Source of the DNA: Halobacillus mangrovi
Lineage (GTDB): Bacteria > Bacillota > Bacilli > Bacillales > Halobacillaceae
Length of the DNA: 64,000 nt
Direction: 5' to 3'
NCBI RefSeq assembly: GCF_002097535.1
Contig: NZ_CP020772.1
Coordinates: forward strand, 3,760,501 to 3,824,500
Notes under the pieces: model-generated
The model's input: the letters and a program-made list of their open reading frames with translations, nothing else
Database searches by the model: none
Told to the model about the DNA's origin: nothing
In this document: positions 19,434 through 28,462 of the stretch, one piece after another
How the letters are laid out: the number at the start of each line of letters is the position of its first letter
How positions within the stretch are numbered: position 1 is the stretch's first letter
Position numbers and translations under genes: made by a program

Positions 19434-22037
19434 TTACACCCCTTTATACGCTTCGCGGTAAATCTGAGCTAATTCCGTTACAAGTGGAAGTTTTGGATTC
19501 GCCGTTGTACACTGGTCTTCAAATGCACGGTCTGCTAATACATCCAGTTTATCTTCAAACCCTTTTGCATCTACCCCATTTTCGGCTATACTCATCGGAA
19601 TATGAAGCTCTTGCGCCAAGCGGATAATAGCTTGTACTAAACTTTCCACACCTTCTTCAGTTGTGCGTGCTGGTAAGCCCAGCATACGGGCAATTTCAGC
19701 GTAACGTAAGTCTGCTTTAAAATGCTCATACTTTGGAAAAGCTGCAAATTTCGTTGGTTTCATTGCATTGTATCGGACCACGTGCGGCATGAGTATAGCA
19801 TTGGAACGGCCGTGAGCAATGTGGAACTCGGCACCTAATTTATGGGCTAAGCTGTGATTAATACCCAAGAATGCATTCGCAAAGGCCATTCCCGCAATGG
19901 TAGAGGCATTATGCATTTTCTCACGTGCTTCTTCATCCTTGTCCCCATTGCGGTAAGCTCTTGGAAGATACTCAAACACAAGTTGGATTGCTTTCATCGC
20001 AAGCCCATCTGTAAAATCGTTTGCCATATTAGACACGTAGGCTTCAATCGCATGGGTTAACACGTCCATACCCGTGTCTGCCGTAACCGTTTTCGGTACA
20101 GTCATCACAAACTGCGGATCAATGATGGCTACATCTGGTGTTAATTCGTAATCAGCTAATGGATATTTCACATTTTCTTCTTTATCCGTAATGACAGAGA
20201 AAGAAGTAACTTCTGATCCTGTACCAGATGTGGTAGGAATCGCTACGAACTGAGCCTTCAATCCCAATTCAGGGTACTTAAATACACGTTTCCGAATATC
20301 TAAGAATTTTTGCTTCAATCCGTTAAAATCTGTTTCAGGGCTTTCGTAAAAGAGCCACATTCCTTTGGCAGCATCCATCGCTGATCCTCCACCTAAAGCA
20401 ATGATGACGTCTGGCTGAAATTGCTTCATCATTTCCGCTCCGCGCATCACGGTTTCACTAGATGGGTCCGGCTCTACATCAGAAAATATCTCACAATGTA
20501 CATAATCTGGGCGTTTGCGTAGGTAGTGCAAGATTTTATCTACATACCCTAATTTCACCATACCCTCATCTGTAACAATAAAGGCTTTTGAAATCTTAGG
20601 CATTTTTGCTAAGTACTGAATAGAATTCTTTTCGAAGTAAATTTTAGGTGGTATCTTAAACCACTGCATGTTATTGGTTCTCGTCGCCATTTTCTTCACG
20701 TTGATTAAGTTTATGGCTCCTACATTGGTAGATACGGAGTTCCCACCGTATGTTCCGCACCCTAATGTTAAGGAAGGCATGTAAGCATTATAAATATCAC
20801 CGATAGCTCCTTGAGAAGATGGTGCATTCACGATTAAACGCCCTGCTTTCATGCGTAGACCAAAGGAATCGATGACCTGCTGATCTGTAGAGTGAATAAC
20901 GGCAGAGTGACCTACCCCTCCAAATTCAAGCATTTCTTCTGCTCTTTTTAAGCCTTCTTCTGTGGAGTTCACTTTATAACAGGCAAGCACTGGACTCAGC
21001 TTTTCTCTAGATAGAGGATATTTTGGACCCACACCCTTTAACTCTGCAACTAAGATTTTAGTATCTACCGGAACGGTTACCCCTGCTATTTGTGCGATTT
21101 CGAACGCTGGCTTCCCTACAATATCCGCGTTAACCGCACAAGAATTTTCATTGATGACTAGCTTTTCTACTTTTTCTTGCTCTTCCGAATTTAAGAAATA
21201 ACACTTATTATCGATCATTTCTTGTTTGACCTGTTCATAGATTTCTTTATCAACAATGACCGCTTGCTCTGACGCACAAATCATTCCATTATCAAAAGTT
21301 TTGGAAAGAATTAAATCGTTCACAGATCGTTTGAGGTTTGCAGTTTTTTCAATATAACAAGGGACATTTCCTGGACCCACCCCAAGAGCCGGTTTCCCTG
21401 AACTATATGCGGATTTCACCATACCCGCTCCTCCTGTGGCTAAAATAAGAGACACACCCTCATGTTTCATAAGTCTTTGGGTGGCTTCTAAAGAAGGAGA
21501 CTCGATCCATTGGACACAGTTTTCTGGGGCGCCAGCGCGAATAGCAGCATCTCTCACCACTCTCGCTGCCTCCTGACTGCACTTCTGAGCAGAAGGGTGA
21601 AACGCAAAGATAATCGGGTTCCCCGTTTTGATTGATATAATGGCTTTAAACATGGTTGTAGAAGTTGGGTTGGTAACAGGAGTGACGCCAGCTATGACTC
21701 CTACTGGTTCCGCAATCTCAACCATACCCTCTTGGCTAAGGTCATTAATCACACCAACGGTTTTATCATATTTAATATTGTGATAAATGTATTCAGTGGC
21801 AAATAGGTTTTTAATAATCTTATCTTCATACACGCCTCGTTTCGTCTCTTCTACCGCTAATTTAGCAAGTGGCATATGCTGATCTAATCCAGCAAGAGCC
21901 ATCTCTTTCACAATGGTATTGATTTGTTGCTGATCCAATTCTTTCAATCCCGCTAACGCTCTTTTCGCATTACCCACCAGCGCATCAATCATTTCAGAGA
22001 CCTTTTCCACCTTCATTTGCTTTTCTACCACTGCCAT
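19434..22037 (-). CDS. adhE: Bifunctional aldehyde-alcohol dehydrogenase
   Basis: 867-residue fusion converting acetyl-CoA to acetaldehyde and then ethanol, re-oxidising two NADH in fermentation. The CoA-acylating aldehyde dehydrogenase half (about 1-440) has its cysteine in NGMICASEQ; the iron alcohol dehydrogenase half (about 455-867) has GGGSAMDAAK, HAIEAYVS and HSLAHKLGAEFHIAHG with metal-binding histidines. Such proteins form spirosome filaments. I choose the ATG at 22037, eight bases after AGGAG; the GTG at 22046 abuts that site. A perfect TGTGA-N6-TCACA palindrome lies just upstream, and a small gene precedes it by 65 bases. Confidence 0.96.
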   Translation of the reverse strand: MAVVEKQMKVEKVSEMIDALVGNAKRALAGLKELDQQQINTIVKEMALAGLDQHMPLAKLAVEETKRGVYEDKIIKNLFATEYIYHNIKYDKTVGVINDLSQEGMVEIAEPVGVIAGVTPVTNPTSTTMFKAIISIKTGNPIIFAFHPSAQKCSQEAARVVRDAAIRAGAPENCVQWIESPSLEATQRLMKHEGVSLILATGGAGMVKSAYSSGKPALGVGPGNVPCYIEKTANLKRSVNDLILSKTFDNGMICASEQAVIVDKEIYEQVKQEMIDNKCYFLNSEEQEKVEKLVINENSCAVNADIVGKPAFEIAQIAGVTVPVDTKILVAELKGVGPKYPLSREKLSPVLACYKVNSTEEGLKRAEEMLEFGGVGHSAVIHSTDQQVIDSFGLRMKAGRLIVNAPSSQGAIGDIYNAYMPSLTLGCGTYGGNSVSTNVGAINLINVKKMATRTNNMQWFKIPPKIYFEKNSIQYLAKMPKISKAFIVTDEGMVKLGYVDKILHYLRKRPDYVHCEIFSDVEPDPSSETVMRGAEMMKQFQPDVIIALGGGSAMDAAKGMWLFYESPETDFNGLKQKFLDIRKRVFKYPELGLKAQFVAIPTTSGTGSEVTSFSVITDKEENVKYPLADYELTPDVAIIDPQFVMTVPKTVTADTGMDVLTHAIEAYVSNMANDFTDGLAMKAIQLVFEYLPRAYRNGDKDEEAREKMHNASTIAGMAFANAFLGINHSLAHKLGAEFHIAHGRSNAILMPHVVRYNAMKPTKFAAFPKYEHFKADLRYAEIARMLGLPARTTEEGVESLVQAIIRLAQELHIPMSIAENGVDAKGFEDKLDVLADRAFEDQCTTANPKLPLVTELAQIYREAYKGV

Positions 22038-22056
22038 TATAATCACTCCTATGATA

Positions 22057-22074
22057 TTGTGAAGTTTTTCACAT
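22057..22074 (-). promoter_or_regulatory. Rex/FNR palindrome immediately upstream of adhE
   Basis: TTGTGAAGTTTTTCACAT has both Rex half-sites with one mismatch and a perfect FNR core (TGTGA-N6-TCACA). It lies directly before the adhE ribosome site, a place that suits repression by Rex under high NAD+. Confidence 0.7.
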
Positions 22075-22102
22075 GATTAATTATAAAAAAACAAATCCTA
22101 TC

Positions 22103-22330
22103 CTATTCACAAACTGGATTTCGCGGAATTTTGACAAAAGAAACATCTTGGTAAATCCGTGCATTTTGTTTAACAATCACAACATAATTCGTAGTCCAGA
22201 TATAGGAAGGTATTTCATCTCCATCCTTCATATCCATTGCATGAAACTCATCACCTATACTTTCTTCAAAAGCCTCCAGCGTGTAGGTTTCTGTATCAGT
22301 ATTAAAGTCTTTCCATTCGCAAAGAATCAT
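22103..22330 (-). CDS. Small conserved hypothetical protein upstream of adhE
   Basis: 75 residues, acidic and soluble (MILCEWKDFNTDTETYTLEAFEESIGDE...), no membrane segment or cysteine pair, ending PRNPVCE. The ATG at 22330 is eight bases after AAGGAG. It lies 65 bases upstream of adhE on the same strand and its promoter carries a perfect redox palindrome, so it is probably induced together with adhE when oxygen is absent. I do not recognise a family; a function in fermentation is only suggested by context. Confidence 0.65.
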   Translation of the reverse strand: MILCEWKDFNTDTETYTLEAFEESIGDEFHAMDMKDGDEIPSYIWTTNYVVIVKQNARIYQDVSFVKIPRNPVCE

Positions 22331-22362
22331 GATTATCACTCCTTGTTTCTTTTGATGAATTT

Positions 22363-22407
22363 ATCATACCACTTGAGAACGCTTACCTTTTGTGAAACAT
22401 TTCACAA
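22363..22407 (-). promoter_or_regulatory. Promoter of the 75-residue gene and adhE with a perfect Rex/FNR operator
   Basis: TTGTGAAACATTTCACAA (22390-22407) is a perfect 18-bp palindrome fitting Rex and FNR. On the minus strand an extended -10 (TGGTATGAT, hexamer at 22363-22368) follows it. The palindrome centre is about 42 bases before the expected transcription start, the same geometry as at pflB. Confidence 0.75.
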
Positions 22408-22557
22408 ATTCGTGAACAAAAATGCAAGAGAGATGTTCTGAACTAGAATATCACTAGATATCACATTTCTAATTATGAGTGTTATCCGTCTTCAGCAATT
22501 TCAGCTGAATTTTCATCATCAGCTAACCCACTAAGTGGTTTGCTCCGTCTTAAAGGC

Positions 22558-22586
22558 CTCTTGAGAGTTCTTAGAACTCTCAAGAG
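22558..22586 (-). terminator. Hairpin downstream of rlmCD
   Basis: A perfect 13-bp stem CTCTTGAGAGTTC / GAACTCTCAAGAG. The T-rich tail is weak on both strands (GCCTTTAAG on the minus strand). Probably ends rlmCD transcription. Confidence 0.55.
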
Positions 22587-22661
22587 CTACTTTAATCTTT
22601 AAGATATCAATTCAACACATACTCGCTCATCATCTAAATCTTTACAGTAATCTTATGTTGA

Positions 22662-24128
22662 CTACACCTTGCGTACTAGCTTCGCAACTGATTCTACGTG
22701 ATAAGTCTGTGGAAACATATCCACCGGTTGAATTCCTTCAACGTTAAATCCGTTCTTGACCAAGTACTCTAAATCTCTCGCCTGCGTTTCCGGATTACAA
22801 GACACATATACGATTCGCTTCGGCTGAAGCTTCACCACGCTTGATAAGAATGCTTCGTCACTTCCGCTTCTCGGTGGATCCATAATCACAACATCGGCTT
22901 GCTCACCGCGCGCTGCCATCTCTACCATGAATTCTCCAGCATCACCCTGGTAGAACCGAGCATTCTTCACACCGTTACGCTTTGAATTCCGGATAGCATC
23001 TCGGACCGCATCTTTATTCGCCTCTACGCCGATCACCTTACCAGCTTTCCCACTGGCAACAAGACCAATCGTACCAATCCCGCAGTAGGCATCGATCACG
23101 GTTTCTTCTCCAGTCAGCCCGGCCATTTCAATCGCTTTTCCATACAACTTTTCCGTCTGGACAGGATTAATCTGATAAAAGGACTTTGATGAGATCTCAA
23201 ATTCCAATCCGCACAAGGTGTCTGTAATCGTTCCCTTTCCGAACAGCACTTGCTCCTGATCGCCAAGAACAACGCTTGTATCCCGTTTGTTCACATTCAG
23301 AAGCATTGTTGTAATATCCGGGTGAGCCTGGCGCATAGTTTTTACAAATTTCTTTTTACCCTTAAACTCGGAGGAGGCTGCGACAAGTACCACCATGATT
23401 TCTCCACTGACTTTGCCAACTTTGATTAACACGTGCCGCAAGAACCCCTGTCTGGTGTCTTCGTTATACGGCTGCATTTTCGAGTTCTTCAAGTAGTCCT
23501 TAATGGTCTGCACAATTTCGTCCGCTTTTGGATCATGAATGAGACAGCGATCCATCGGAATAATTTCATGAGTATTTTGAGCATACAAACCGCCAATGAC
23601 CTGACGATTATGATTCAGACCGAATGTCGTATGGCTCTTGTTCCGGTAATCATACGGATGATCCATCGTCAAAATCGGCTCAGGCTTTCCATACGGCTTC
23701 ATCAGGGTATCTATCGTTTTCTGCTTGAAACGGGATTGCGCCTGATTGCTCATATGCTGAAGCTGGCATCCCCCGCACTCGTAGTAATACGGACACGGCG
23801 GGTCGACCCGTTCTTCTGCTGAAGAGATCACACGACTTAACTCCGCATGCACAGATCGCCCTTTTTGGAATATGTTCACCTCAGCCTTTTCCCCAGGCAG
23901 CAAAAGTGGTACTTCCAGCTGCTTCCCGTTCCACTGCACAATGCCTTTACCTTCATCGTTCAGTCCTGAGCAGGTCACCTCTGCGGTTATGGATTTCTGA
24001 CTGCGTTTATGACCAAAGGTTTTCTTATGCTTTCCTTTAGATTGATTATATTGAGTTGAGTTCTGCTTTCCGGAGTGTTGATCAGCCCGGTGAGTTTTAT
24101 TTTTGGACTTCTTCATTCGTTTACTCAT
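22662..24128 (-). CDS. rlmCD: 23S rRNA (uracil-C5)-methyltransferase RlmCD
   Basis: 488-residue SAM-dependent RNA methyltransferase of the TrmA/RumA family; the Bacillus enzyme methylates U747 and U1939 of 23S rRNA. A very basic, low-complexity leader (about 1-45) precedes a TRAM domain (about 48-105), then a cysteine cluster CPYYYECGGC for an Fe-S centre, then the Rossmann domain with DAYCGIGTIGL, DPPRSGSDE and the catalytic YVSCNPET. I choose the ATG at 24128, five bases after AGGAAG; a GTG two codons upstream overlaps it. The basic extension is longer than usual. A decayed paralogue lies at 18937-19290. Confidence 0.94.
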   Translation of the reverse strand: MSKRMKKSKNKTHRADQHSGKQNSTQYNQSKGKHKKTFGHKRSQKSITAEVTCSGLNDEGKGIVQWNGKQLEVPLLLPGEKAEVNIFQKGRSVHAELSRVISSAEERVDPPCPYYYECGGCQLQHMSNQAQSRFKQKTIDTLMKPYGKPEPILTMDHPYDYRNKSHTTFGLNHNRQVIGGLYAQNTHEIIPMDRCLIHDPKADEIVQTIKDYLKNSKMQPYNEDTRQGFLRHVLIKVGKVSGEIMVVLVAASSEFKGKKKFVKTMRQAHPDITTMLLNVNKRDTSVVLGDQEQVLFGKGTITDTLCGLEFEISSKSFYQINPVQTEKLYGKAIEMAGLTGEETVIDAYCGIGTIGLVASGKAGKVIGVEANKDAVRDAIRNSKRNGVKNARFYQGDAGEFMVEMAARGEQADVVIMDPPRSGSDEAFLSSVVKLQPKRIVYVSCNPETQARDLEYLVKNGFNVEGIQPVDMFPQTYHVESVAKLVRKV

Positions 24129-24244
24129 AGGCACTTCCTGTCTTTCCTAATTTGCCTTCATTATAAACCACTCAAAACTGACGGTAAAACAAACAAAAGT
24201 AAAAGTTGTCTGAACAGTTTGGAGTAAGTAGTCTATTAAAAACA

Positions 24245-24286
24245 GAAAGCTTCTCAATAGCTCAGTGAACTACTGGGAAGCTTTCC
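24245..24286 (-). terminator. Orphan terminator-like hairpin
   Basis: Stem GGAAAGCTTCCC / GAGAAGCTTTC with a T-rich tail (CTGTTTTTAATAG) on the minus strand, between two divergent genes. No gene on the minus strand ends just before it, so its purpose is unclear. Confidence 0.45.
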
Positions 24287-24556
24287 TTATTTTGACCGGA
24301 TTTTCTTATGGTATCCAATCAAAATCCAGTATGTGTAGGTTTAGAAGTAAAAATCCATAGAGAACAGGCTAACATTGATAAAAAGGGCGCCTCAAAGCTT
24401 CCTCTCCTTCCCATTCCAAAATGGCGACTATCTGTTTAGTCTGGTCGAGAGTACATGGCCATTTCTTATTATCAACCCCCGACTTGTGGTATTCTTGAAG
24501 TATCATAGAAACTTGTTGTTGCGGAAAAGAAAGGACTCAAAAGGGGCTGACGAAGC

Positions 24557-25123
24557 ATGGAAAACTTCTACTCTTCAACGCTTGAAAATTTGGAAAGAAC
24601 ATTCATGCCGCATACCTCCGAATACCAACGCTACATCGATTTTCACACGATGAGAGAAATGAAGCAGGTGATCAAAGGGAAACGCCCTGTTTATTTCGAT
24701 CTGCATATAAAAGAACTGGTAGAGATGAACATGAGATATATTTTGGATGGATTTTGGAACGGCGTCTTTTTCACCGCAGTTATTCCAACTTCCAACACCT
24801 TCAAGGCTACCATCGAGGTATACGGGAAGCCGCCGCAAATGCTGCTTGGCCGGTTTGAAATGGGAAAAGAAAAAAAGGCGTTTGCCCCTACGTTTTTGAA
24901 AGAAGAATTCACGAGAAGAAAAGGGCTCAGAGACACATTGCGTGGTTTTTCGAAGGTTTTATACACGTATCTGGATTCCTACGTGGAGCGCCGAGAAAGA
25001 GCCGGAGGAAAAACCTCTTCGGACACCCGGGAGAGGCGACCCTCGAAGGCTGGGACTTCCCCTTTCTTGAGAACCATCCTGAACTTCAAAAGGAGTGGGC
25101 GTCTTTTAAAAAACGGACAGTGA
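24557..25123 (+). CDS. Hypothetical protein, probably frameshifted into the next frame
   Basis: 188 residues starting MENFYSSTLENLERTFMP. The first about 145 residues read as a normal mixed alpha/beta soluble protein, after which the frame becomes arginine/serine-rich and unlike protein (GGKTSSDTRERRPSKAG). In the -1 frame the DNA from about 25013 onward instead reads well (KNLFGHPGEATLEGWDFPFLEN...) and joins directly to the frame of the next entry. So either a single about 284-residue gene carries a -1 frameshift near the A5 run at 25009-25013, or two genes overlap by GTGA. I do not recognise the family. It lies upstream of telA. Confidence 0.5.
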   Translation: MENFYSSTLENLERTFMPHTSEYQRYIDFHTMREMKQVIKGKRPVYFDLHIKELVEMNMRYILDGFWNGVFFTAVIPTSNTFKATIEVYGKPPQMLLGRFEMGKEKKAFAPTFLKEEFTRRKGLRDTLRGFSKVLYTYLDSYVERRERAGGKTSSDTRERRPSKAGTSPFLRTILNFKRSGRLLKNGQ

Positions 25124-25410
25124 AACAATTTAGACGAATGGAAGAACTCGAAATCGAAGAACAATACGCCCTTGAGACGATGATCGACAAAGACGTTCCT
25201 AACTTCATCGATTCGTTTCAGCTATTGTCGGAGGCCAATAAAGAAAACCGGAAAAATGAACTGGTAGAGACGATGTATGATTTGCATAAATTCATCGAAA
25301 CACTTGAGCGAAAAGAAGAAGAAAGTCATGCCCAGAATTTTGCCAGGAGCAAAGGGATTATTGCATCTAAGTATAACAAGGAAGACGAAAGCTTCTTCTC
25401 GCAGAAATAA
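25120..25410 (+). CDS. Hypothetical coiled-coil protein, probably the C-terminal part of the preceding gene
   Basis: 96 residues, charged and helical (LEIEEQYALETMIDKDVPNF..., ETLERKEEESHAQNFARS). The GTG at 25120 overlaps the stop of the previous frame, but no ribosome site is seen before it. The open frame continues upstream without stop to about 25012 with coding-like sequence. I therefore think it is the tail of one gene starting at 24557 and split by a frameshift. It is followed after 65 bases by the TelA-family gene, and all three are probably cotranscribed. Confidence 0.5.
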   Translation: MKQFRRMEELEIEEQYALETMIDKDVPNFIDSFQLLSEANKENRKNELVETMYDLHKFIETLERKEEESHAQNFARSKGIIASKYNKEDESFFSQK

Positions 25411-25475
25411 AAAAATGTTTAGCAACCGAACTTTTTGTAGTTCTCAAAACCAACTAGTGACAGGGAGGTATGAAC

Positions 25476-26603
25476 ATGAGTGAAAATTCTTTGTATAAAG
25501 ACAAAGAAGCTGAAATGAACCATCAGGATTTGAGAGAAGCGATAACTCTTATTGAAAAAGAAGATATCGACCGCTTGAACGAAGAGGCTGAAGCCTACGC
25601 GGGAAGGTTCGAATCTTCCAGGGATGACTCCTTTTCAAAAGTGATGAGAGAACTAGGGGACCTCGGAGAAAAGGAACAGCGCGTCGCCGGGGAGACGATG
25701 GAAACGTTAAAGCGTCCGGTAAACGCTCTCATGACCAAAGGCAATAATGACATTCCCGAAACGTTGAGTGAACTCGAGGTGATCGTGTCGGACCTTGATC
25801 CAAAACGCACCGAAGGCAATGCCGTGCAGAGGTTCTTCTATAAACTAAGCAAAAAGCAGCCCATCGACCGCTACTTAAAGAAGTATGAAACGGTCGACTC
25901 GAAGATTGATACGGTTGTTCGCAGTTTGCTTGCGGGTAAAGATCGCCTTGAAGAAGACAGCGTAGAATTGCAGCTTATCAAAGAAAACGCCCAGAAGCGT
26001 ATTTATGACCTGGACAAGCAAATCTATCTTGGGAAGAAGCTGTTTGAGCTTTTGAAAGAAAAGGAAGCTACGGGCGAATACGATGTGGCACTTCTTACAG
26101 AAGGAAAAGAGAAGATCATTACACGTACGAGAAACATGACACAGATGAAGAGTGTGTTGCATCAGAGTATTTCTTCTGTGGATATAATTAAGAAAAACAA
26201 TGAAAAGTTGAAGGAATCGATTCGTAATGCGGTTACGCTGACGAAGAATATTATTACCGTCTCCGCTTCGATTCAGCTGGCTTTGAATAATCAGAGGAAA
26301 GTGATTGACACGGTGAATGGTGTCAATAAAGCGACCGAGGAGATGCTACTCTCAAACTCCAGGAATCTAAGGGAAAATGCGGAAGAGACGACACAAATGA
26401 TGGAGAATCCGGCAATCAGTATGGAAGCTCTACAGGAATCTTTCGATAACGTATTCGAAGCCCTTAAAACGACAGAGCAGTCGTCCGAGCGGATCATCGC
26501 TTCGAGTGAACAGTTCATTGAAGAGATGGATGCTTTAAACGAAAACGTTCGAAAAAAATTATCCCAGACGGGTAGTCATACAAGAGGAGCGCTTCGTGAC
26601 TGA
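25476..26603 (+). CDS. TelA/YaaN-family protein (toxic anion resistance)
   Basis: 375-residue, almost wholly alpha-helical coiled-coil protein. The segment LKRPVNALMTKGNNDIPETLSEL, the KKQPIDRYLKKYE segment and the C-terminal NQRKVIDTVNGVNKATEEML are typical of TelA (YaaN, YceH of Bacillus), proteins linked with tellurite and envelope-stress tolerance whose biochemistry is not settled. In B. subtilis the neighbour of yaaN is xpaC; here the upstream gene is unrelated to XpaC by eye. The ATG at 25476 is eight bases after GGGAGG; the ATG at 25470 is too close. A terminator overlaps the stop. Confidence 0.85.
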   Translation: MSENSLYKDKEAEMNHQDLREAITLIEKEDIDRLNEEAEAYAGRFESSRDDSFSKVMRELGDLGEKEQRVAGETMETLKRPVNALMTKGNNDIPETLSELEVIVSDLDPKRTEGNAVQRFFYKLSKKQPIDRYLKKYETVDSKIDTVVRSLLAGKDRLEEDSVELQLIKENAQKRIYDLDKQIYLGKKLFELLKEKEATGEYDVALLTEGKEKIITRTRNMTQMKSVLHQSISSVDIIKKNNEKLKESIRNAVTLTKNIITVSASIQLALNNQRKVIDTVNGVNKATEEMLLSNSRNLRENAEETTQMMENPAISMEALQESFDNVFEALKTTEQSSERIIASSEQFIEEMDALNENVRKKLSQTGSHTRGALRD

Positions 26604-26610
26604 AACGCTC
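26587..26610 (+). terminator. Terminator of the telA operon
   Basis: Stem GAGCG-TTC / GAA-CGCTC, including the stop codon region, followed by TTTTGT. Confidence 0.7.
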
Positions 26611-26802
26611 TTTTGTATGTGGAGATTTAAAAACACTATTTTTTAATTCACTTTGTGCCACATTAAAATAATCCTGTTTCCCTGAGATCATTGTGTTCGA
26701 ATCACAAATCTTTTTATTTGAAAACAAAATTTTAGAGAAAGCCTTCGGTCTAGCTTCAATATTGGAAGAACCAGAAACTTATTTAGAATTTAATTTTAAT
26801 AT

Positions 26803-28272
26803 TTAAAACCAATTCAAAGGACTTGGATTTGTATTTTCAAATACATGCTTCACTTCTGTATATTCTTCAAGCCCTTGTTTGCCAAGCTCACGACCGATTC
26901 CTGATGACTTATACCCTCCCCATGGAGCCTGGGCAAAATATGGATGAAAATCATTGATCCACACCGTCCCCATACGTAATTCTTTTGCTACTCTTTCGGC
27001 CTTCCGTATATCATTTGTCCATACCGCTCCAGCTAATCCATACTTAGAATCGTTAGCTAAGTCTACGGCTTGTTTTGCTGTACTAAATGATTCTATTGTC
27101 AGAATAGGACCAAAGGTTTCTTCTTGAACAATTTTCATGGAAGACGTACAGTTTGTGAAGATCGTAGGCTCGAAGAAGAAGCCTTGATTGAGTGCTTTGG
27201 ATTCAGGACGTTTCCCTCCAACCACAAGTCTAGCACCTTCTTGAACACCTATCTGTACATAGTTTTCCACTTTTTCAAGATGTTTTTTTGAAATAAGTGG
27301 CCCTGACTGTGTATAGTCATCAACCCCATTTCCAAGCCTAATTTTTTTGGTTCGTTCAACTAAAGCCTTAACGAACTCATCGTGAATCGTATCTTGAACT
27401 AGCAGCCGAGAGCCTGCTGAGCAAACTTGGCCAGCGTGGAAGAAGACGGCATTTAACGCTTGGTCTACGGCTGTTGCAAAGTCTGTGTCATCAAATACGA
27501 TATTCGGGTTTTTTCCACCCAGCTCCAAGGCAATTCTCTTAATATTCCCTGCAGCCGCCGCCATGACTTTTCGCCCTGTTTCTATTCCACCAGTAAACGA
27601 TATAAGATCAACATCATGGCTTTCGGCAAGCAGCTGTCCTGTTTTAGCCCCAGCTCCTAATACTAGGTTCACTACCCCCTCAGGAACACCAGCTTCTTCG
27701 ATGAGTTCTACTACTTTAATCGTTGTTAAAGGAGTGATTTCACTCGGTTTGATGACAATGGTGTTCCCTGCTGCAAGAGCCGGTGCTAATTTCCAAGAAG
27801 CTTGTAAAAGTGGGTAGTTCCAGGGTGTGATTTGTCCACAAACACCTACAGGCTCACGAACGACTTTACTTTTGGAATCAGGTAGCGGGGACTCGATCAT
27901 TTCGCCGCCATCTTTATCGGCTAGACCGCCATAGTAACGAAATACTTCAGCAATATCTTTCATATCGTCCAAGCTTTCCAGCAATGTTTTACCTGAATCC
28001 AAAGTTTCGAGTTCAGCCAGCTCTTGTTGATCACGATCAATTAACTTAGCCACTTTTAATACAAGTTTTCCCCTTTCATTTGCAGGGGTATGGCGCCAGT
28101 TCCCACTATCAAAAGTTTTTCTGGCAGCATCGATCGCTGACTGTGTGTCTGTTTCATCCCCTTCCGGAACTTCTGCAATCGGTTCCTGATTGAATGGATT
28201 GATAATTGTACGGATTTGACCATTTGTAGAGGGTACCCATTCACCCTTGATGTACATATTTTTCTTAATCAT
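26803..28272 (-). CDS. Betaine-aldehyde-dehydrogenase-like aldehyde dehydrogenase (copy 2)
   Basis: 489-residue NAD(P)-dependent aldehyde dehydrogenase, by eye about two-thirds identical to copy 1 at 12976-14454 and sharing TIINPFNQE, CGQITPWNYPLLQASWKLAP, LELGGKNPN (Glu) and GQVCSAGSRL (Cys). GGGGG lies nine bases before the ATG. Unlike copy 1 it is not next to betA but follows, after 190 bases, a ferredoxin reductase, Rieske protein and amidohydrolase on the same strand. It may therefore act on a different aldehyde, for instance one released by degradation of a quaternary amine. That is inference. No terminator was seen downstream. Confidence 0.85.
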   Translation of the reverse strand: MIKKNMYIKGEWVPSTNGQIRTIINPFNQEPIAEVPEGDETDTQSAIDAARKTFDSGNWRHTPANERGKLVLKVAKLIDRDQQELAELETLDSGKTLLESLDDMKDIAEVFRYYGGLADKDGGEMIESPLPDSKSKVVREPVGVCGQITPWNYPLLQASWKLAPALAAGNTIVIKPSEITPLTTIKVVELIEEAGVPEGVVNLVLGAGAKTGQLLAESHDVDLISFTGGIETGRKVMAAAAGNIKRIALELGGKNPNIVFDDTDFATAVDQALNAVFFHAGQVCSAGSRLLVQDTIHDEFVKALVERTKKIRLGNGVDDYTQSGPLISKKHLEKVENYVQIGVQEGARLVVGGKRPESKALNQGFFFEPTIFTNCTSSMKIVQEETFGPILTIESFSTAKQAVDLANDSKYGLAGAVWTNDIRKAERVAKELRMGTVWINDFHPYFAQAPWGGYKSSGIGRELGKQGLEEYTEVKHVFENTNPSPLNWF

Positions 28273-28462
28273 TTTCTTTTTCCCCCTTTAAAAACCATAA
28301 ATCAAAATACTAGGTTTCCGGCATAAAGAATCCGAGAGACAATTACTGGATGAATATCGTAAAGCCTCTACTCCATAGTTAAGTTTGAGAATAGTGAGCG
28401 ATGAAATTTATAAATAAAATCTTTCTCTAGGTCGGTCCATCCAGCCTTGAAAAACAATAAAA

